NCBI RefSeq assembly: GCF_019316905.1
Contig: NZ_CP079216.1
Span: 310,001 to 374,000 of the forward strand
Source of the DNA: Tessaracoccus palaemonis
GTDB lineage: Bacteria > Actinomycetota > Actinomycetes > Propionibacteriales > Propionibacteriaceae
DNA: 64,000 nucleotides
Direction: 5' to 3'
Below the pieces are notes generated by a model, which did no database searches, was not told the origin of the DNA, and saw only the letters and a list, made by a program, of their open reading frames with translations. Positions 1-8,197 of this stretch are shown here, in pieces. Numbering within the stretch: position 1 is the stretch's first letter; each line of letters starts with the position of its first letter. A program made the position numbers and the translations under genes.

Positions 1-1980
1 GGTCGCCGTCTTCGTGGCGGTGGCGGTCTTGCTCTTGGTCGCGGTCGCGGACGAGCTGGTGGAGGGCTTCGCCGACGACGTCTTCTTGGGCGTGATCGCC
101 TTCTTCACGGCCGCCTGCATGGCGTCGAAGTCCGGGTCGGCGTAGGAGTAGCCGTTCTTGCCGTTGGTGAATACCAGCCGGCTGACCGTGGCGTCCTTGA
201 CCCGGAAGGCCAGGTCGATGAAGGCGCTCAGATCCTGCTGCGGGATGTCGGTCGTCAGCAGGTCGGCCGAGGCCGCGGCGATCGGCTCGAAGCTCGTCAG
301 CAGCGTCTGTGGATTCGCCTGGGCGATGATCGCGTCCACGAGGCAGGACTGGCGGGCCATGCGGTTGTAGTCGTCGGTGTTGAAGCGGCTGCGGGCGTAC
401 CACATGGCCTTGTAGCCGCCGAGCTTCTGGTTCGGGCCGGGGGTGAGGTAGCCGCTGGGCTCGCGATAGGGCTCGTGCGAGCCGCCGATCGCCAATTCCT
501 GGTTGATGTTGACCGTGACGCCACCCATCGCGTCGATGAGCTCCCTGAGCCCGTCGATGTTGAGCATCACGAAGTAGTCCATCTTCAGGCCGGTGATGCC
601 CTCGACGCCCTGCTTCAGGCCCTCCGCGCCCGGGTAGGTCGCGTCCCCGAACAGGTCCGGGTACTGCTTCTCGACGGTCTCCCAGATGCCGTTGACCCAG
701 AAGTCGGACTCGGGTGTACCCCTGAAACCGTCGGGGAACACCGATGCCATCTCGGATCCCTCGGGGAACGGCGTGTACTGCACGTTGCGGGGGATCTGGA
801 TGAGCGTGGTGTCGCCCGTGGCGGTGTCGATCGAGGCCACCATGATGGTGTCGGTGCGGATGCCGTAGTCGTCGATCCGGTCCGCTCGGGAGGCATCACC
901 GTCGGCGCCGAGAAGCAGGACGTTGACCCGCTCGATGCCGGCCCACGGGTCGGCCTCCTGGGTGGCGAGGGTCGGGCGGCTGGTGGCCTTCACGTCGCTC
1001 GCGTCGGGAAGGACCTGGTTAACCAGGAGATAGGCATCGCGGGCGTAGCGGGCGCCGACGGCCGACGGTGCGGACGCGGTGAACGCCAGCGCGGTCACTA
1101 CGACGGCGCCGAGGATCTTGCGGCCGCCCCTGGTGCCGGCCGGGCGGGTCACGATGTGGGTCGTGGCGATCAGCCCGACCCACACGACGGCGAAGGCGGC
1201 GAGCGCGAAGCTGAGGAACGTCAGGCGGGAGCTGGAGGCGGCGAACTTAGCCAGCGCGACCTGGTTGTTGAGCGCATACCAGCCGCCGACGACGGCGACG
1301 ACGATCATCAGCAGCGCGACGGTGCCGCCGAGGACCCTGAGCCACGTCCTCCTCGCGCCCAGCAGTCCGGATCCGGGCAGCACCAGCGAGGCGAGGGTCA
1401 GGAGGATCGATGCCCGGAGACTGCGTCGGCCGTCGTCCTCGACGGCAGCTGCGTGCTCGGGCGCCAGCCAGGTCGTGTCCGGCGTCGGCAAGGCGGCGGC
1501 GTCCGTGGCGGCGATCAGGGCGGCGACGTCGACGGGGCGCTCCTCCGCCTGCTCCTCGACGATCGCCTCGCCCTCCGCCACCTCGGCGTCCGCCTCCACA
1601 TCGGAGGGGATCGTCGGGCCGACGGGTGCTTCCGGCTCGTCGCGCGTCGCATCGGTGGGGGAGGACTGCGCCTCCCAGGCACCGACGGCCGTGTGGCGAC
1701 CGAGGTGGATGCCGCGTGCCGGGGTCAGGTCGGGGTCGGGTGCTTCCGGGTTGGCGGTGCCTCCGGCGGAGCGGCTTCCGTTCGCCGGATCCTCGGGGCG
1801 CCGGGACTCGGCGCGGAACCAGCTGTCGGCCAGGTCGAGGACGGGGCGGGGTCGGTCGGCCTCATCCACAGAGGGCTCGGAGGACCCGTCGGCCCCTCCC
1901 ATCGCCGGGTAGCTCGCCTCTGCCGGACTCGGTGCGTCCGGGGGGAGCCCGCGGCGGGGCCGCTGGTGGTCTTCGCTCAT
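1..1980 (-). CDS. LCP (LytR-CpsA-Psr) family cell-wall protein, C-terminus outside window
   Basis: Enzymes of this family transfer undecaprenyl-linked glycopolymers to peptidoglycan on the outer face of the membrane. Reading leftwards from ATG 1980, 660 codons are open to the edge. Residues 1-165 are acidic, Pro-rich and probably cytoplasmic. Several hydrophobic segments follow (about 200-330). The LCP domain then begins near VNVLLLGADGD and continues through RTDTIMVASID, LIQIPRN, the DAMGGVTVNIN stretch and YARSRFNTDDYNRMARQ. The last visible residues are a Lys/Ser/Thr-rich tail. The start is supported by AGGAGG six bases upstream and a TAGACT hexamer further up. The family call is firm; which glycopolymer is transferred is unknown. 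Confidence 0.9.
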   Translation of the reverse strand, partial: MSEDHQRPRRGLPPDAPSPAEASYPAMGGADGSSEPSVDEADRPRPVLDLADSWFRAESRRPEDPANGSRSAGGTANPEAPDPDLTPARGIHLGRHTAVGAWEAQSSPTDATRDEPEAPVGPTIPSDVEADAEVAEGEAIVEEQAEERPVDVAALIAATDAAALPTPDTTWLAPEHAAAVEDDGRRSLRASILLTLASLVLPGSGLLGARRTWLRVLGGTVALLMIVVAVVGGWYALNNQVALAKFAASSSRLTFLSFALAAFAVVWVGLIATTHIVTRPAGTRGGRKILGAVVVTALAFTASAPSAVGARYARDAYLLVNQVLPDASDVKATSRPTLATQEADPWAGIERVNVLLLGADGDASRADRIDDYGIRTDTIMVASIDTATGDTTLIQIPRNVQYTPFPEGSEMASVFPDGFRGTPESDFWVNGIWETVEKQYPDLFGDATYPGAEGLKQGVEGITGLKMDYFVMLNIDGLRELIDAMGGVTVNINQELAIGGSHEPYREPSGYLTPGPNQKLGGYKAMWYARSRFNTDDYNRMARQSCLVDAIIAQANPQTLLTSFEPIAAASADLLTTDIPQQDLSAFIDLAFRVKDATVSRLVFTNGKNGYSYADPDFDAMQAAVKKAITPKKTSSAKPSTSSSATATKSKTATATKTAT

Positions 1981-2061
1981 CAGTGTCCTCCTGCGCCGAT
2001 GAGTCTACCCGCGGGCTCGTTTGGCGGCATCCGTCGCGCTCGGCTAGGCTAGAGCGGCACT

Positions 2062-2155
2062 GGAGGTGTCGCCTAGTACGGTCTATGGCGCCCGCCTGCT
2101 AAGCGGGTTTGGGGCTTCAACCCCATCGCGGGTTCAAATCCCGCCACCTCCGCCA
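2062..2155 (+). tRNA. tRNA-Ser (anticodon GCT)
   Basis: The acceptor stem GGAGGTG pairs with CACCTCC and is followed by discriminator G and an encoded CCA (2153-2155). The anticodon loop reads CTGCTAA, giving GCT. A long variable arm (class II tRNA) and a GGTTCAAATC T-loop are present. Confidence 0.95.
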
Positions 2156-2163
2156 GTTGAGAC

Positions 2164-2188
2164 GAGCCCCGGCCATCGGCCGGGGCTC
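2164..2188 (+). terminator. Hairpin after tRNA-Ser(GCT)
   Basis: An 11-bp perfect stem (GAGCCCCGGCC with its complement) closes a 3-nt ATC loop directly after the tRNA. No T-tract follows, as is usual in high-GC actinobacteria, so termination is inferred. It also lies in the gap before the convergent gene ending at 2222. Confidence 0.6.
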
Positions 2189-2221
2189 GAGTCATGTGCG
2201 GACCTCCGACGGGTGGAGTGC

Positions 2222-2698
2222 TCAGCCTGCGGCAGGTTCCTCGGCGGTCACCTTGTCGCCGCCCAGGGCCTTCGTGGCCGCATCCACCGTGTCCTTGACG
2301 GTCTTGAAGCCCGCGGTGATGACCTCCGAGATCCACTTCTCCGCCGAGTCGGGCAGATCCTTCACGTCGACGGTCACCTTGCCGCCGTCGGTCGGGAACG
2401 TGACGATGTATCCGAAGGGGACGTCACGGTCGCGGTAGAGCGGGTCCTTGACGTCCTTGCGAAGGTCGATGACCAGCCCGCCCTTCCGGCGCTCCCACCA
2501 GTCGAGGATCATCTTGACACCGGCGACCACGCCGGCGCCGATGAGGATGGCGGTCACCGGCTCGAAGGCCTCCTGGAGGCCGCCGCTCGGCGGCGGCGTC
2601 TCGGCCTGGACGGGCACGCCCGTCTTCTCGCTGGCCGCGAGGGCGGCGGCCAGGTCCTCCTCGTCGTCGATCCGGATCGAGAGTCGGATGTCGGTCAT
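2222..2698 (-). CDS. EACC1-like small membrane-anchored protein
   Basis: This 158-aa protein has a short beta-rich N-terminal part (MTDIRLSIRIDDEEDLAAAL) and a hydrophobic segment near residues 46-66, followed by WWERRKGG. A second beta-rich domain with DVKDLP follows. This N-domain/helix/C-domain layout resembles 'effector-associated constant component' (EACC1) proteins of actinobacterial conflict systems. That comparison is from memory and unverified. Its ATG overlaps the stop of the subtilase gene by four bases (ATGA), so the two are translationally coupled with the protease first. It probably anchors or signals to the protease; the molecular role is unknown. Confidence 0.6.
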   Translation of the reverse strand: MTDIRLSIRIDDEEDLAAALAASEKTGVPVQAETPPPSGGLQEAFEPVTAILIGAGVVAGVKMILDWWERRKGGLVIDLRKDVKDPLYRDRDVPFGYIVTFPTDGGKVTVDVKDLPDSAEKWISEVITAGFKTVKDTVDAATKALGGDKVTAEEPAAG

Positions 2699-4113
2699 GG
2701 TGTCTCCCCTTCGTTAGGCGTCCGCGGCGCTGCGGACTGTTGTGCGGCGAGTGCCAGCCTGAACTCCGTCAGGCGTTGTGCGTACGGCTGATGCTCGGGG
2801 CGGAGCGCGACGGCGTTGCCCATGTGTCCGACGGCGAGTTCGTAGAGCCACGCCGCCTCCCCGTGGTTCCCCGTCTCGGCGGCGTGGCGGGCCTGCTCGG
2901 AGAACGCGACCCCGAGGTTGGCCGCCGCCGCGCTGTTCGTCGGCGCGATCTGTCGAAGCGTGGCGAAGAGCCTGACCGCGACGTCGAGGCGGCCGGTGGC
3001 CATGGCGAACAGCCCGAAGTCGTTGTAGGCCGGGGCAGCGAAGAGCGCGCACTCGGGGCACTCCGGCACCGCGTAGACGTCGCCGTCGTAGTGGGGATGC
3101 GGGCTGCTGCGCAGCGCCTCCTTGAAGAGGGAGTCGACAAGGTTCAGGAATTCGTTGTCCCCGTCGCCCTGTTCGAGCAGCAGCATGGCGCCGGAGGCGT
3201 TCGCCGCGCGTCGGGCGCAACGGGCGAAGTCGGGCAGCTCCATGCGGTCGGTCATGAGCGCGGCGAAGCCGGCGAGCAGGGGGGAGGCGAAGCTCGAGCC
3301 GAGCACTCCCGCCGGCTGAACGATCAGCAGGTCCGCGAAGTGGGACTGGACGAAGGTCGGCTGCTTCGACACGGCCTCCTCCATCCCCGTGGTGATCGTC
3401 CTCGCCACGAGCTGGAAGCCGACCGCCATGACGCCGGGCACCACCGCCGGGACGTAGACAGCGGTGTCGCTGTTGCCCGTCGAACAGATCACCGAGACCC
3501 CGCCGGCCGCCGCCGCACGGGCCGCCAGCCACAGCGGCGAGTGGGGAACGTTGATGATCCTGCGCCAGTCATCGACGTCGAGGTTCTCGGCGGGGTCGTC
3601 GACGTCGGGGCGGGCGGCCGAGGGAGTCGCGTCGTCGGCCGCCAGCGCGGGGGAGGCGTCCGCCATGGGGATTCCCAGCCCGAGGCTCAGGTTCACGACG
3701 TCGACCCGACGGTCGAGGCAGTCCCGCAGTGCCGCGAGGACGCGGTCGAGGCTGAGGCGCCCGTCGGCCGACGCCGGGTAAAGGAGCAGCTGGGCTTCGG
3801 GTGCGACCTGGTGGGTCAGCAGCGCGACGACCGTGCCGTGGGTTGTCCCGGCGTACGGGTCCTGGTCCCAGGCCATTGGGTGCCGCGCGATGGCGGGGAG
3901 GGTCGCGTCGAATCCTCCGTCGATGATGGCGATGACCCGACCGGCGCCCCGGCGCCCGAGGCCGTGCGCCGAACGGACCGCCTCCCAGAACTCGCCCCCC
4001 ATGGGGAGGTCCCAGGAGTCCGTGGCCGGTGCGTAGCGCCCCAGGAGCGCGCCGGTCGCGTCCGCGCCGCCGCCCTCGAGGAGTTGCAACTCCCCGCCCC
4101 CACCAGCGTTCAT
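2695..4113 (-). CDS. S8 family (subtilisin-like) serine peptidase with C-terminal TPR region
   Basis: Subtilase of 472 aa without a signal peptide, so probably cytoplasmic. Catalytic residues are visible: Asp65 in IIDGGFD, His92 in THGT, Asn214 in CSTGN (oxyanion hole) and Ser274 in GSSFASP. Residues about 350-465 form helical TPR-like repeats (FAMATGRLDVAVRLF, AAAANLGVAFSEQA, ELAVGHMGNAVALRP), preceded by a CPEC pair. Start at ATG 4113 is preceded by GGGGGAG. It is co-transcribed with the EACC1-like gene. Intracellular subtilases fused to TPRs occur in bacterial conflict systems as activated effectors; whether this one is an effector is inference. Confidence 0.85.
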   Translation of the reverse strand: MNAGGGGELQLLEGGGADATGALLGRYAPATDSWDLPMGGEFWEAVRSAHGLGRRGAGRVIAIIDGGFDATLPAIARHPMAWDQDPYAGTTHGTVVALLTHQVAPEAQLLLYPASADGRLSLDRVLAALRDCLDRRVDVVNLSLGLGIPMADASPALAADDATPSAARPDVDDPAENLDVDDWRRIINVPHSPLWLAARAAAAGGVSVICSTGNSDTAVYVPAVVPGVMAVGFQLVARTITTGMEEAVSKQPTFVQSHFADLLIVQPAGVLGSSFASPLLAGFAALMTDRMELPDFARCARRAANASGAMLLLEQGDGDNEFLNLVDSLFKEALRSSPHPHYDGDVYAVPECPECALFAAPAYNDFGLFAMATGRLDVAVRLFATLRQIAPTNSAAAANLGVAFSEQARHAAETGNHGEAAWLYELAVGHMGNAVALRPEHQPYAQRLTEFRLALAAQQSAAPRTPNEGETP

Positions 4114-4209
4114 GTCCAGGCTCCCCCTCGAGTCCCAGTCAGTGCACTCAGGGTATTGCGAGGTGGGGTCCTTGCGGCACGTAGGCAGCCGCCGATGCCA
4201 GGTGGAGCG

Positions 4210-4458
4210 TCAGTCCGCGTCGCGCCCGAGGATCAGGTAGGCGAGCGGGAGGATGCCCACCGAGTTCACGACGGTGAGGGCGACGGCCCAGCCGGCCTTG
4301 CTGCCCTTGACCTCCTTCTGGGGTCGGTTCACCAGGTCCGCCAGGGCGACGGCGCGCAGGGCCACGTCGGCTCCCGCCAGCGCGGTCAGCGCGAACCTGC
4401 CCGCCCGCGACTTCGGGAGATGCCCGTGGTGCTTGTCGTGTCCGATCTCATGATGCAT
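4210..4458 (-). CDS. Small PLDc_N-like membrane protein
   Basis: 82 aa. A His-rich N-terminus (MHHEIGHDKHHGH) is followed by two hydrophobic helices. The second, near residues 55-78 and ending ILPLAYLILGR, resembles the PLDc_N domain found as a stand-alone membrane protein in actinobacteria. The His-rich start could bind metal. GAGAGGA lies about nine bases upstream of ATG. It stands between the subtilase gene and AIM24 on the same strand; function unknown. Confidence 0.6.
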   Translation of the reverse strand: MHHEIGHDKHHGHLPKSRAGRFALTALAGADVALRAVALADLVNRPQKEVKGSKAGWAVALTVVNSVGILPLAYLILGRDAD

Positions 4459-4524
4459 GGCTCAGCATCCTCTCTCGTGTGGTGGAAGCCTAGTTCGGCG
4501 GTGGTAGTGCGGCTTGGGGTCGCC

Positions 4525-5199
4525 TCAGCTGCTGCGCTGCGGGTTGACCTCTCGGATGAAGCTGATCAGGTCGTTGGTGGAGCGGGTCTGGAGCCACACG
4601 CGGCCGGGGCCGACGAAGTCGGTGACCAGTCCCTCGCCGCCGAGGATGGTGGACTTCCAGTTGCCGGCCTTCCGGACGGAGTACCTGACGGTCTCGTCGA
4701 ACGCGACGATGTGCCCGGTGTCGATGGTCATCGTCTCGCCCGGTGCGAGGCTGAACCCGTGGATCGCGCCGTAGGAGGCGAGCAGCACCTCGCCGACCCC
4801 CGTGCAGCGGAGGAGGATCAGTCCCGCCCCGGAGAAGAATCCGCGGCCGCCACCCCACTTGGAATCTACCTGGATCGTCGTGTCGGAGGCGATCCACGAG
4901 CCCGACTGCACCAGCAGCGCCTGCCGTCCGTCGAGGGTCACCTCGACCATGTCGCCGGGCAGCGCGGCGGCGACGCCGACCTGCCCGCCGGTGCCGGAGT
5001 GGAAGTCGTTGACGAAGAAGCTCTCCCCGCCCAGGGATCGCTTGAGGCCGCTCATGAAGCCGCCACGCGTCGAGGTCTCCATGCCGATGTCGCCGCGGGT
5101 CATGGCCATGGCGCCGGCCTCGACGCGGACCGCGCCACCCGGAGGAATCGTGATGGTGCCCATCGCGAAGGCGGGACCTGAGGTGATCGAGACGTCCAT
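4525..5199 (-). CDS. AIM24 / TIGR00266 family protein
   Basis: 224 aa, full length for the family, with the typical Gly-rich beta-sheet pattern: PGGAVRVEAGAMAMTRGDI near residues 20-38, GGFMSGLKRSLGGESFFVNDF, then repeated beta strands to the end. Bacterial members have no established reaction; the fold is a trimeric beta prism related to mitochondrial Aim24. Start ATG 5199 has GGGGAG three to eight bases upstream. No partner is evident nearby. Confidence 0.85.
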   Translation of the reverse strand: MDVSITSGPAFAMGTITIPPGGAVRVEAGAMAMTRGDIGMETSTRGGFMSGLKRSLGGESFFVNDFHSGTGGQVGVAAALPGDMVEVTLDGRQALLVQSGSWIASDTTIQVDSKWGGGRGFFSGAGLILLRCTGVGEVLLASYGAIHGFSLAPGETMTIDTGHIVAFDETVRYSVRKAGNWKSTILGGEGLVTDFVGPGRVWLQTRSTNDLISFIREVNPQRSS

Positions 5200-5327
5200 G
5201 GGCTCCCCTGTGTGGTGGACTGGCCTCGACGCTGAGGCCAGCTGGGGGTCACGTTAGCGTGGCCGGGGCTCGACGTCGATGGCGGGTCGGAGACTGTGCA
5301 TCCGGGCGGCGGCGGGTCGTCGGATAA

Positions 5328-5333
5328 TAGGCT
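5328..5333 (+). promoter_or_regulatory. -10 hexamer TAGGCT, leaderless start of ACT-domain gene
   Basis: TAGGCT lies six bases before ATG 5340 and no Shine-Dalgarno sequence is present. It is one of a recurrent TANNNT/N6-7/start pattern in this window. Confidence 0.55.
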
Positions 5334-5339
5334 CCCGGC

Positions 5340-5762
5340 ATGGCAGAGACCGACCTCAGCATCCTGCTCCGCGACCTCGACCCCAGCGTCCGGGAGGGGA
5401 CCTTCGTGTTCGTCGTCTCGGACCGGAACCTGCCCGCGCACGCCCGGATCGTCGAGCGCGAGGGTGCGACGCTGGTCATGGCGAAGTCCGACGCCGACGA
5501 GGCCGGCCTCGAGTACGAGGGGCAGTGGGCCTGGCTAACGCTGGAGGTCAACTCGTCGCTCGAGGCCGTCGGGCTGACGGCCGAGGTGGCGACGGCGCTG
5601 GCTGAGGCCGGCGTCTCCTGCAACGTGCTGGCCGGCTTCCACCACGACCACCTACTGGTGCCCGCCGACCGCCTGGTCGACGCGATGAGCACCCTCACCC
5701 GGCTGAAGAAACCGAGGTCGCGGATGCGGAAGATCCTCTCCGCGCTCGGCTTCTACGACTGA
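5340..5762 (+). CDS. ACT domain-containing protein
   Basis: 140 aa with two ACT-like halves. The second shows LEVNSSLEAVGLTAEVATALAEAGVSCN followed by GFHHDHLLVPADR, typical of small single-copy ACT proteins in actinobacteria that may sense amino acids. No catalytic domain is attached. Apparently leaderless. The C-terminus is basic (KKPRSRMRK). It converges on the aldo/keto reductase gene with only three bases between stops. Confidence 0.75.
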   Translation: MAETDLSILLRDLDPSVREGTFVFVVSDRNLPAHARIVEREGATLVMAKSDADEAGLEYEGQWAWLTLEVNSSLEAVGLTAEVATALAEAGVSCNVLAGFHHDHLLVPADRLVDAMSTLTRLKKPRSRMRKILSALGFYD

Positions 5763-5765
5763 GGC

Positions 5766-6602
5766 TCAGAACTCCTCCCAGGTCAGCGGGTCCTGACCGG
5801 TGGTGCGACCGTCGGGGCGGGCGAGGGTCGCGATCTGGGTCAGGTCGTCGTCGCTCAGCACCAGCGACGTCGCGAGGTTGGCCAGTTGGCGTTCCCGGTT
5901 ACCGGATTTCGGCAGCGGAAGCACGCCGTGTGCCCGGTGCCACGCCAGGACGACGGCGGCGGGGTCGCTCCCGAGCCGCTCCGCGATGCCGACGATCACC
6001 GGCTCCTGCAGCAGCTGGGTGCCCCGCCCGAGCGGCGACCAGCCCTCGGTGATGATGCCGTGGTCGCGGTTCCAGGCGATGGCCTCGAGGTTCGGGAAGT
6101 ACGGGTGGACCTCGATCTGGTTGACCGACGGCAGGACGCCCGTCTCGGCCAGCAGGGTCTCGAGGTGCTCGGGCTCGAAGTTGCAGACTCCGATGTGCCG
6201 GACCAGTCCCGCTTCGCGGGCGTCGATCATGGCGCGCCAGGCCTCGACGTACTTCCCGACCTTCGGGTTGGGCCAGTGGATGAGGTGCAGGTCGAGGTAG
6301 CCGAGCCCGGTGCGGAAGACGCTCTCGGCGATGGACTGCGTCGCCGGCTCGTAGGCGTGGTGGCGGCCCGGCAGCTTCGAGGTCACGATCAGTTCCTTGC
6401 GCGGCACGCCGGTGCGGCGCACGGCCTCGCCGACGGTCCCCTCGTTCTCGTAGTTGAACGCGGAGTCCAGCAGGCGGTAGCCGACGTCGATGGCGTCGAG
6501 GACGGAGCCGACGCCCGCCTCCCCCTTTAGGAGGTAGGTGCCGAAGCCGACCGCGGGGAGGGTGAGCCCGTCGTGGGAGGTGAGGTACGAGGAATCCGTC
6601 AT
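5766..6602 (-). CDS. Aldo/keto reductase
   Basis: 278-aa NADPH-dependent oxidoreductase. The catalytic tetrad is intact: Asp46 (LLDSAFNY), Tyr51, Lys76 (TSKLPG) and His109 (LIHWPNP). Family signatures include the VRHIGVCNF stretch and VLPLPKSGN near the C-terminus, which binds the 2'-phosphate of NADPH. Length and motifs fit the 2,5-diketo-gluconate reductase group. Substrate cannot be read from sequence. Confidence 0.92.
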   Translation of the reverse strand: MTDSSYLTSHDGLTLPAVGFGTYLLKGEAGVGSVLDAIDVGYRLLDSAFNYENEGTVGEAVRRTGVPRKELIVTSKLPGRHHAYEPATQSIAESVFRTGLGYLDLHLIHWPNPKVGKYVEAWRAMIDAREAGLVRHIGVCNFEPEHLETLLAETGVLPSVNQIEVHPYFPNLEAIAWNRDHGIITEGWSPLGRGTQLLQEPVIVGIAERLGSDPAAVVLAWHRAHGVLPLPKSGNRERQLANLATSLVLSDDDLTQIATLARPDGRTTGQDPLTWEEF

Positions 6603-6740
6603 GTCGCCAGCCTGCCACCGCCGCGGGGCCCTCCGAGGTTGGTTCGCCGGGCGAGAACGGGGCTGCGACCCCTGGCCTGGACCGCGTTACGCTCGGGTCG
6701 ACGAGTGGGTCACCCGGCCCGCGGGGGAGGTGCTCAGGCC

Positions 6741-7268
6741 ATGGCGGTCATCACATTCGACGCAGCGGTCGAGCGGATCCAGGACACCGATCTTGTCCGC
6801 CTGCCAGGCGAGGCGAGCGCCGAGCTCCCGTCGCGCGGCCAGGTCGCCGTGACCGCGACCGTGGACGGCCGCGACCTCGACACCGTCGTGGAGCCGGACG
6901 GACGCCGCGGGCACTGGCTGCGTCTCACCCCGGAGCTTCTCGGGAGCGCGGCGGTCGGTGACCGGGTGGCGGTGACGCTCGCGGTGCGCAGCGACTGGCC
7001 CGAGCCCGAGGTGCCCGACGACCTGGCCGCCGCACTCGACGGCGCCCCTGCCGACGTGCAGGCGGTCTGGCAGGACATCACCCCGATGGCCCGGTGGGAG
7101 TGGGTCCGGTGGGTGGGCGCCACCCGGAACCCGGCGACCCGGGAGAAGCGCGTCGCGGTGAGCATCTCCAAGCTGGACAACGGCAAGCGTCGCCCGTGCT
7201 GCTTCGACCTGTCCTCCTGCACCGACCCGGAGCTGTCGCGCAGCGGCAAGCTCATGACAGGCGAGTAG
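6741..7268 (+). CDS. DUF1905 / YdeI-OmpD-associated family protein
   Basis: 175 aa. The N-terminal half is DUF1905-like, with the VDGRDLDTVVEPDGRRGHWLRL stretch and then the VGDRVAVTL strand. The C-terminal YdeI/OmpD-associated helical part contains DDLAAALDG, WVGATRNPATREKRVAVSISKLDNG. Families of this type are linked to envelope stress or bacteriocin resistance, but no biochemical role is proven. ATG 6741 is chosen because GGGGGAGGTG lies about ten bases upstream; earlier in-frame starts lack an RBS. The Cys pair RRPCC near the end is notable. Confidence 0.75.
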   Translation: MAVITFDAAVERIQDTDLVRLPGEASAELPSRGQVAVTATVDGRDLDTVVEPDGRRGHWLRLTPELLGSAAVGDRVAVTLAVRSDWPEPEVPDDLAAALDGAPADVQAVWQDITPMARWEWVRWVGATRNPATREKRVAVSISKLDNGKRRPCCFDLSSCTDPELSRSGKLMTGE

Positions 7269-7322
7269 CTGGACGGGCGGGAAGAGCATCGCTCGGGTGC
7301 CCGGTTGGCCGGCGGTCGCACC

Positions 7323-7328
7323 TAGCGT
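7323..7328 (+). promoter_or_regulatory. -10 hexamer TAGCGT, leaderless start of ABM protein gene
   Basis: TAGCGT is followed by six bases (GGGCGC) and ATG 7335; no RBS is visible. Confidence 0.5.
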
Positions 7329-7334
7329 GGGCGC

Positions 7335-7616
7335 ATGTTCATCCTCATGTCCGTGCACCATCCCCGGCCGGAGCATCGCGGTGCGCTCATCGAGTCGATG
7401 CACCGCTACGGAGCGGCGATCCGGGGACGCGAGGGTCTGGTCGCCATCCACACGCTGGAGGACGCAGACTCCGACAGGCTCGTCGGTCTCGCGGTGTTCG
7501 CCTCGCGCGACGCCTTCGAGCGGCTCGCCCCCGTCGCACGCGCGGCCGTCTCCGAGGATCCCTTCGACGAGTGGGAGAGCGTCCCCATCGACGGGTTCCG
7601 GCTCACGGAGGTGTAG
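7335..7616 (+). CDS. Antibiotic biosynthesis monooxygenase (ABM) domain protein
   Basis: 93 aa, the size of a single dimeric alpha+beta barrel (ABM) domain. It starts MFILMSVHHPRPEHRGALIESM and contains GREGLVAIHTLED and the VGLAVFASRDAFERL helix typical of the fold. Such proteins act as cofactor-free monooxygenases or haem-handling proteins, but no specific substrate is indicated. Apparently leaderless. Confidence 0.7.
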   Translation: MFILMSVHHPRPEHRGALIESMHRYGAAIRGREGLVAIHTLEDADSDRLVGLAVFASRDAFERLAPVARAAVSEDPFDEWESVPIDGFRLTEV

Positions 7617-7628
7617 GGGTGGCGTCGG

Positions 7629-8111
7629 TCAGCTGGTGATGATGCTGATGGCCAGGATGGAGGTCGCGAGCATCGCGCAGCCCAGCTCGACCAGGATCCC
7701 GACGCCCAACGCCTTGATCGTGGCCCAGCTGGTCGACGCCGCCTGAGGCAGGTCGCGCAGCCGCCACCACTCGGCGAGCAGCAGGCCGACGGCGAAGCCG
7801 ATCGGCAGCCCGAAACCGGGCAGCACGAAGACCCCGACGATGCCGACGACGATGCCGACGGTGACGGGCCAGCCAGGCACCTCCCGCTCCCGCAGCGAGC
7901 GCCCGGTCAGCAGCCAGCTGCTGCCCGCACCGATGGCGAGCAGCGTCACGGCGAACCCGAAGGCGATCCAACCCCAGCTGGACCCGCCCCACACTGCCCA
8001 CACGAGGGCGCCCGCGCCGACGAGGAGGCTGCCGGGCAGCACGGGGAAGACGATGCCCACGAGCCCCGCGAGGGCCAGCAGGATGGCGGCGATCGCCACG
8101 AGGAACTCCAT
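7629..8111 (-). CDS. DUF456 family membrane protein
   Basis: 160 aa, nearly all hydrophobic, with about five membrane segments. The family pattern is clear: a first helix followed by GIVFPVLPGSLLVGAGAL, then GRSLREREVPGWPV and FVLPGFGLPIGFAVGLLLAEWW. Function is unknown across the family. Its start lies just after the terminator hairpin of the upstream ScyD-like gene. Confidence 0.85.
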   Translation of the reverse strand: MEFLVAIAAILLALAGLVGIVFPVLPGSLLVGAGALVWAVWGGSSWGWIAFGFAVTLLAIGAGSSWLLTGRSLREREVPGWPVTVGIVVGIVGVFVLPGFGLPIGFAVGLLLAEWWRLRDLPQAASTSWATIKALGVGILVELGCAMLATSILAISIITS

Positions 8112-8150
8112 GGCTCAACCTTACGGACCGCGCCAGCAGCGGACGCAACG

Positions 8151-8180
8151 ACGCCGCCCCGCGCTGAAGCGGGGCGGCGT
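8151..8180 (-). terminator. Rho-independent-like terminator of ScyD-like gene
   Basis: A 12-bp perfect GC stem (8151-8162 with 8169-8180) with a 6-nt loop lies 18 bases after the stop of the gene ending at 8198. No T-tract. Confidence 0.65.
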
Positions 8181-8197
8181 CGCGTCGGCCGTGCGGC

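Noticed and set aside
475-2052. Long open frame on the + strand opposite the LCP gene
   Set aside because: The minus strand gives a recognisable LCP protein with an RBS; the + frame is a GC-bias shadow without domains.
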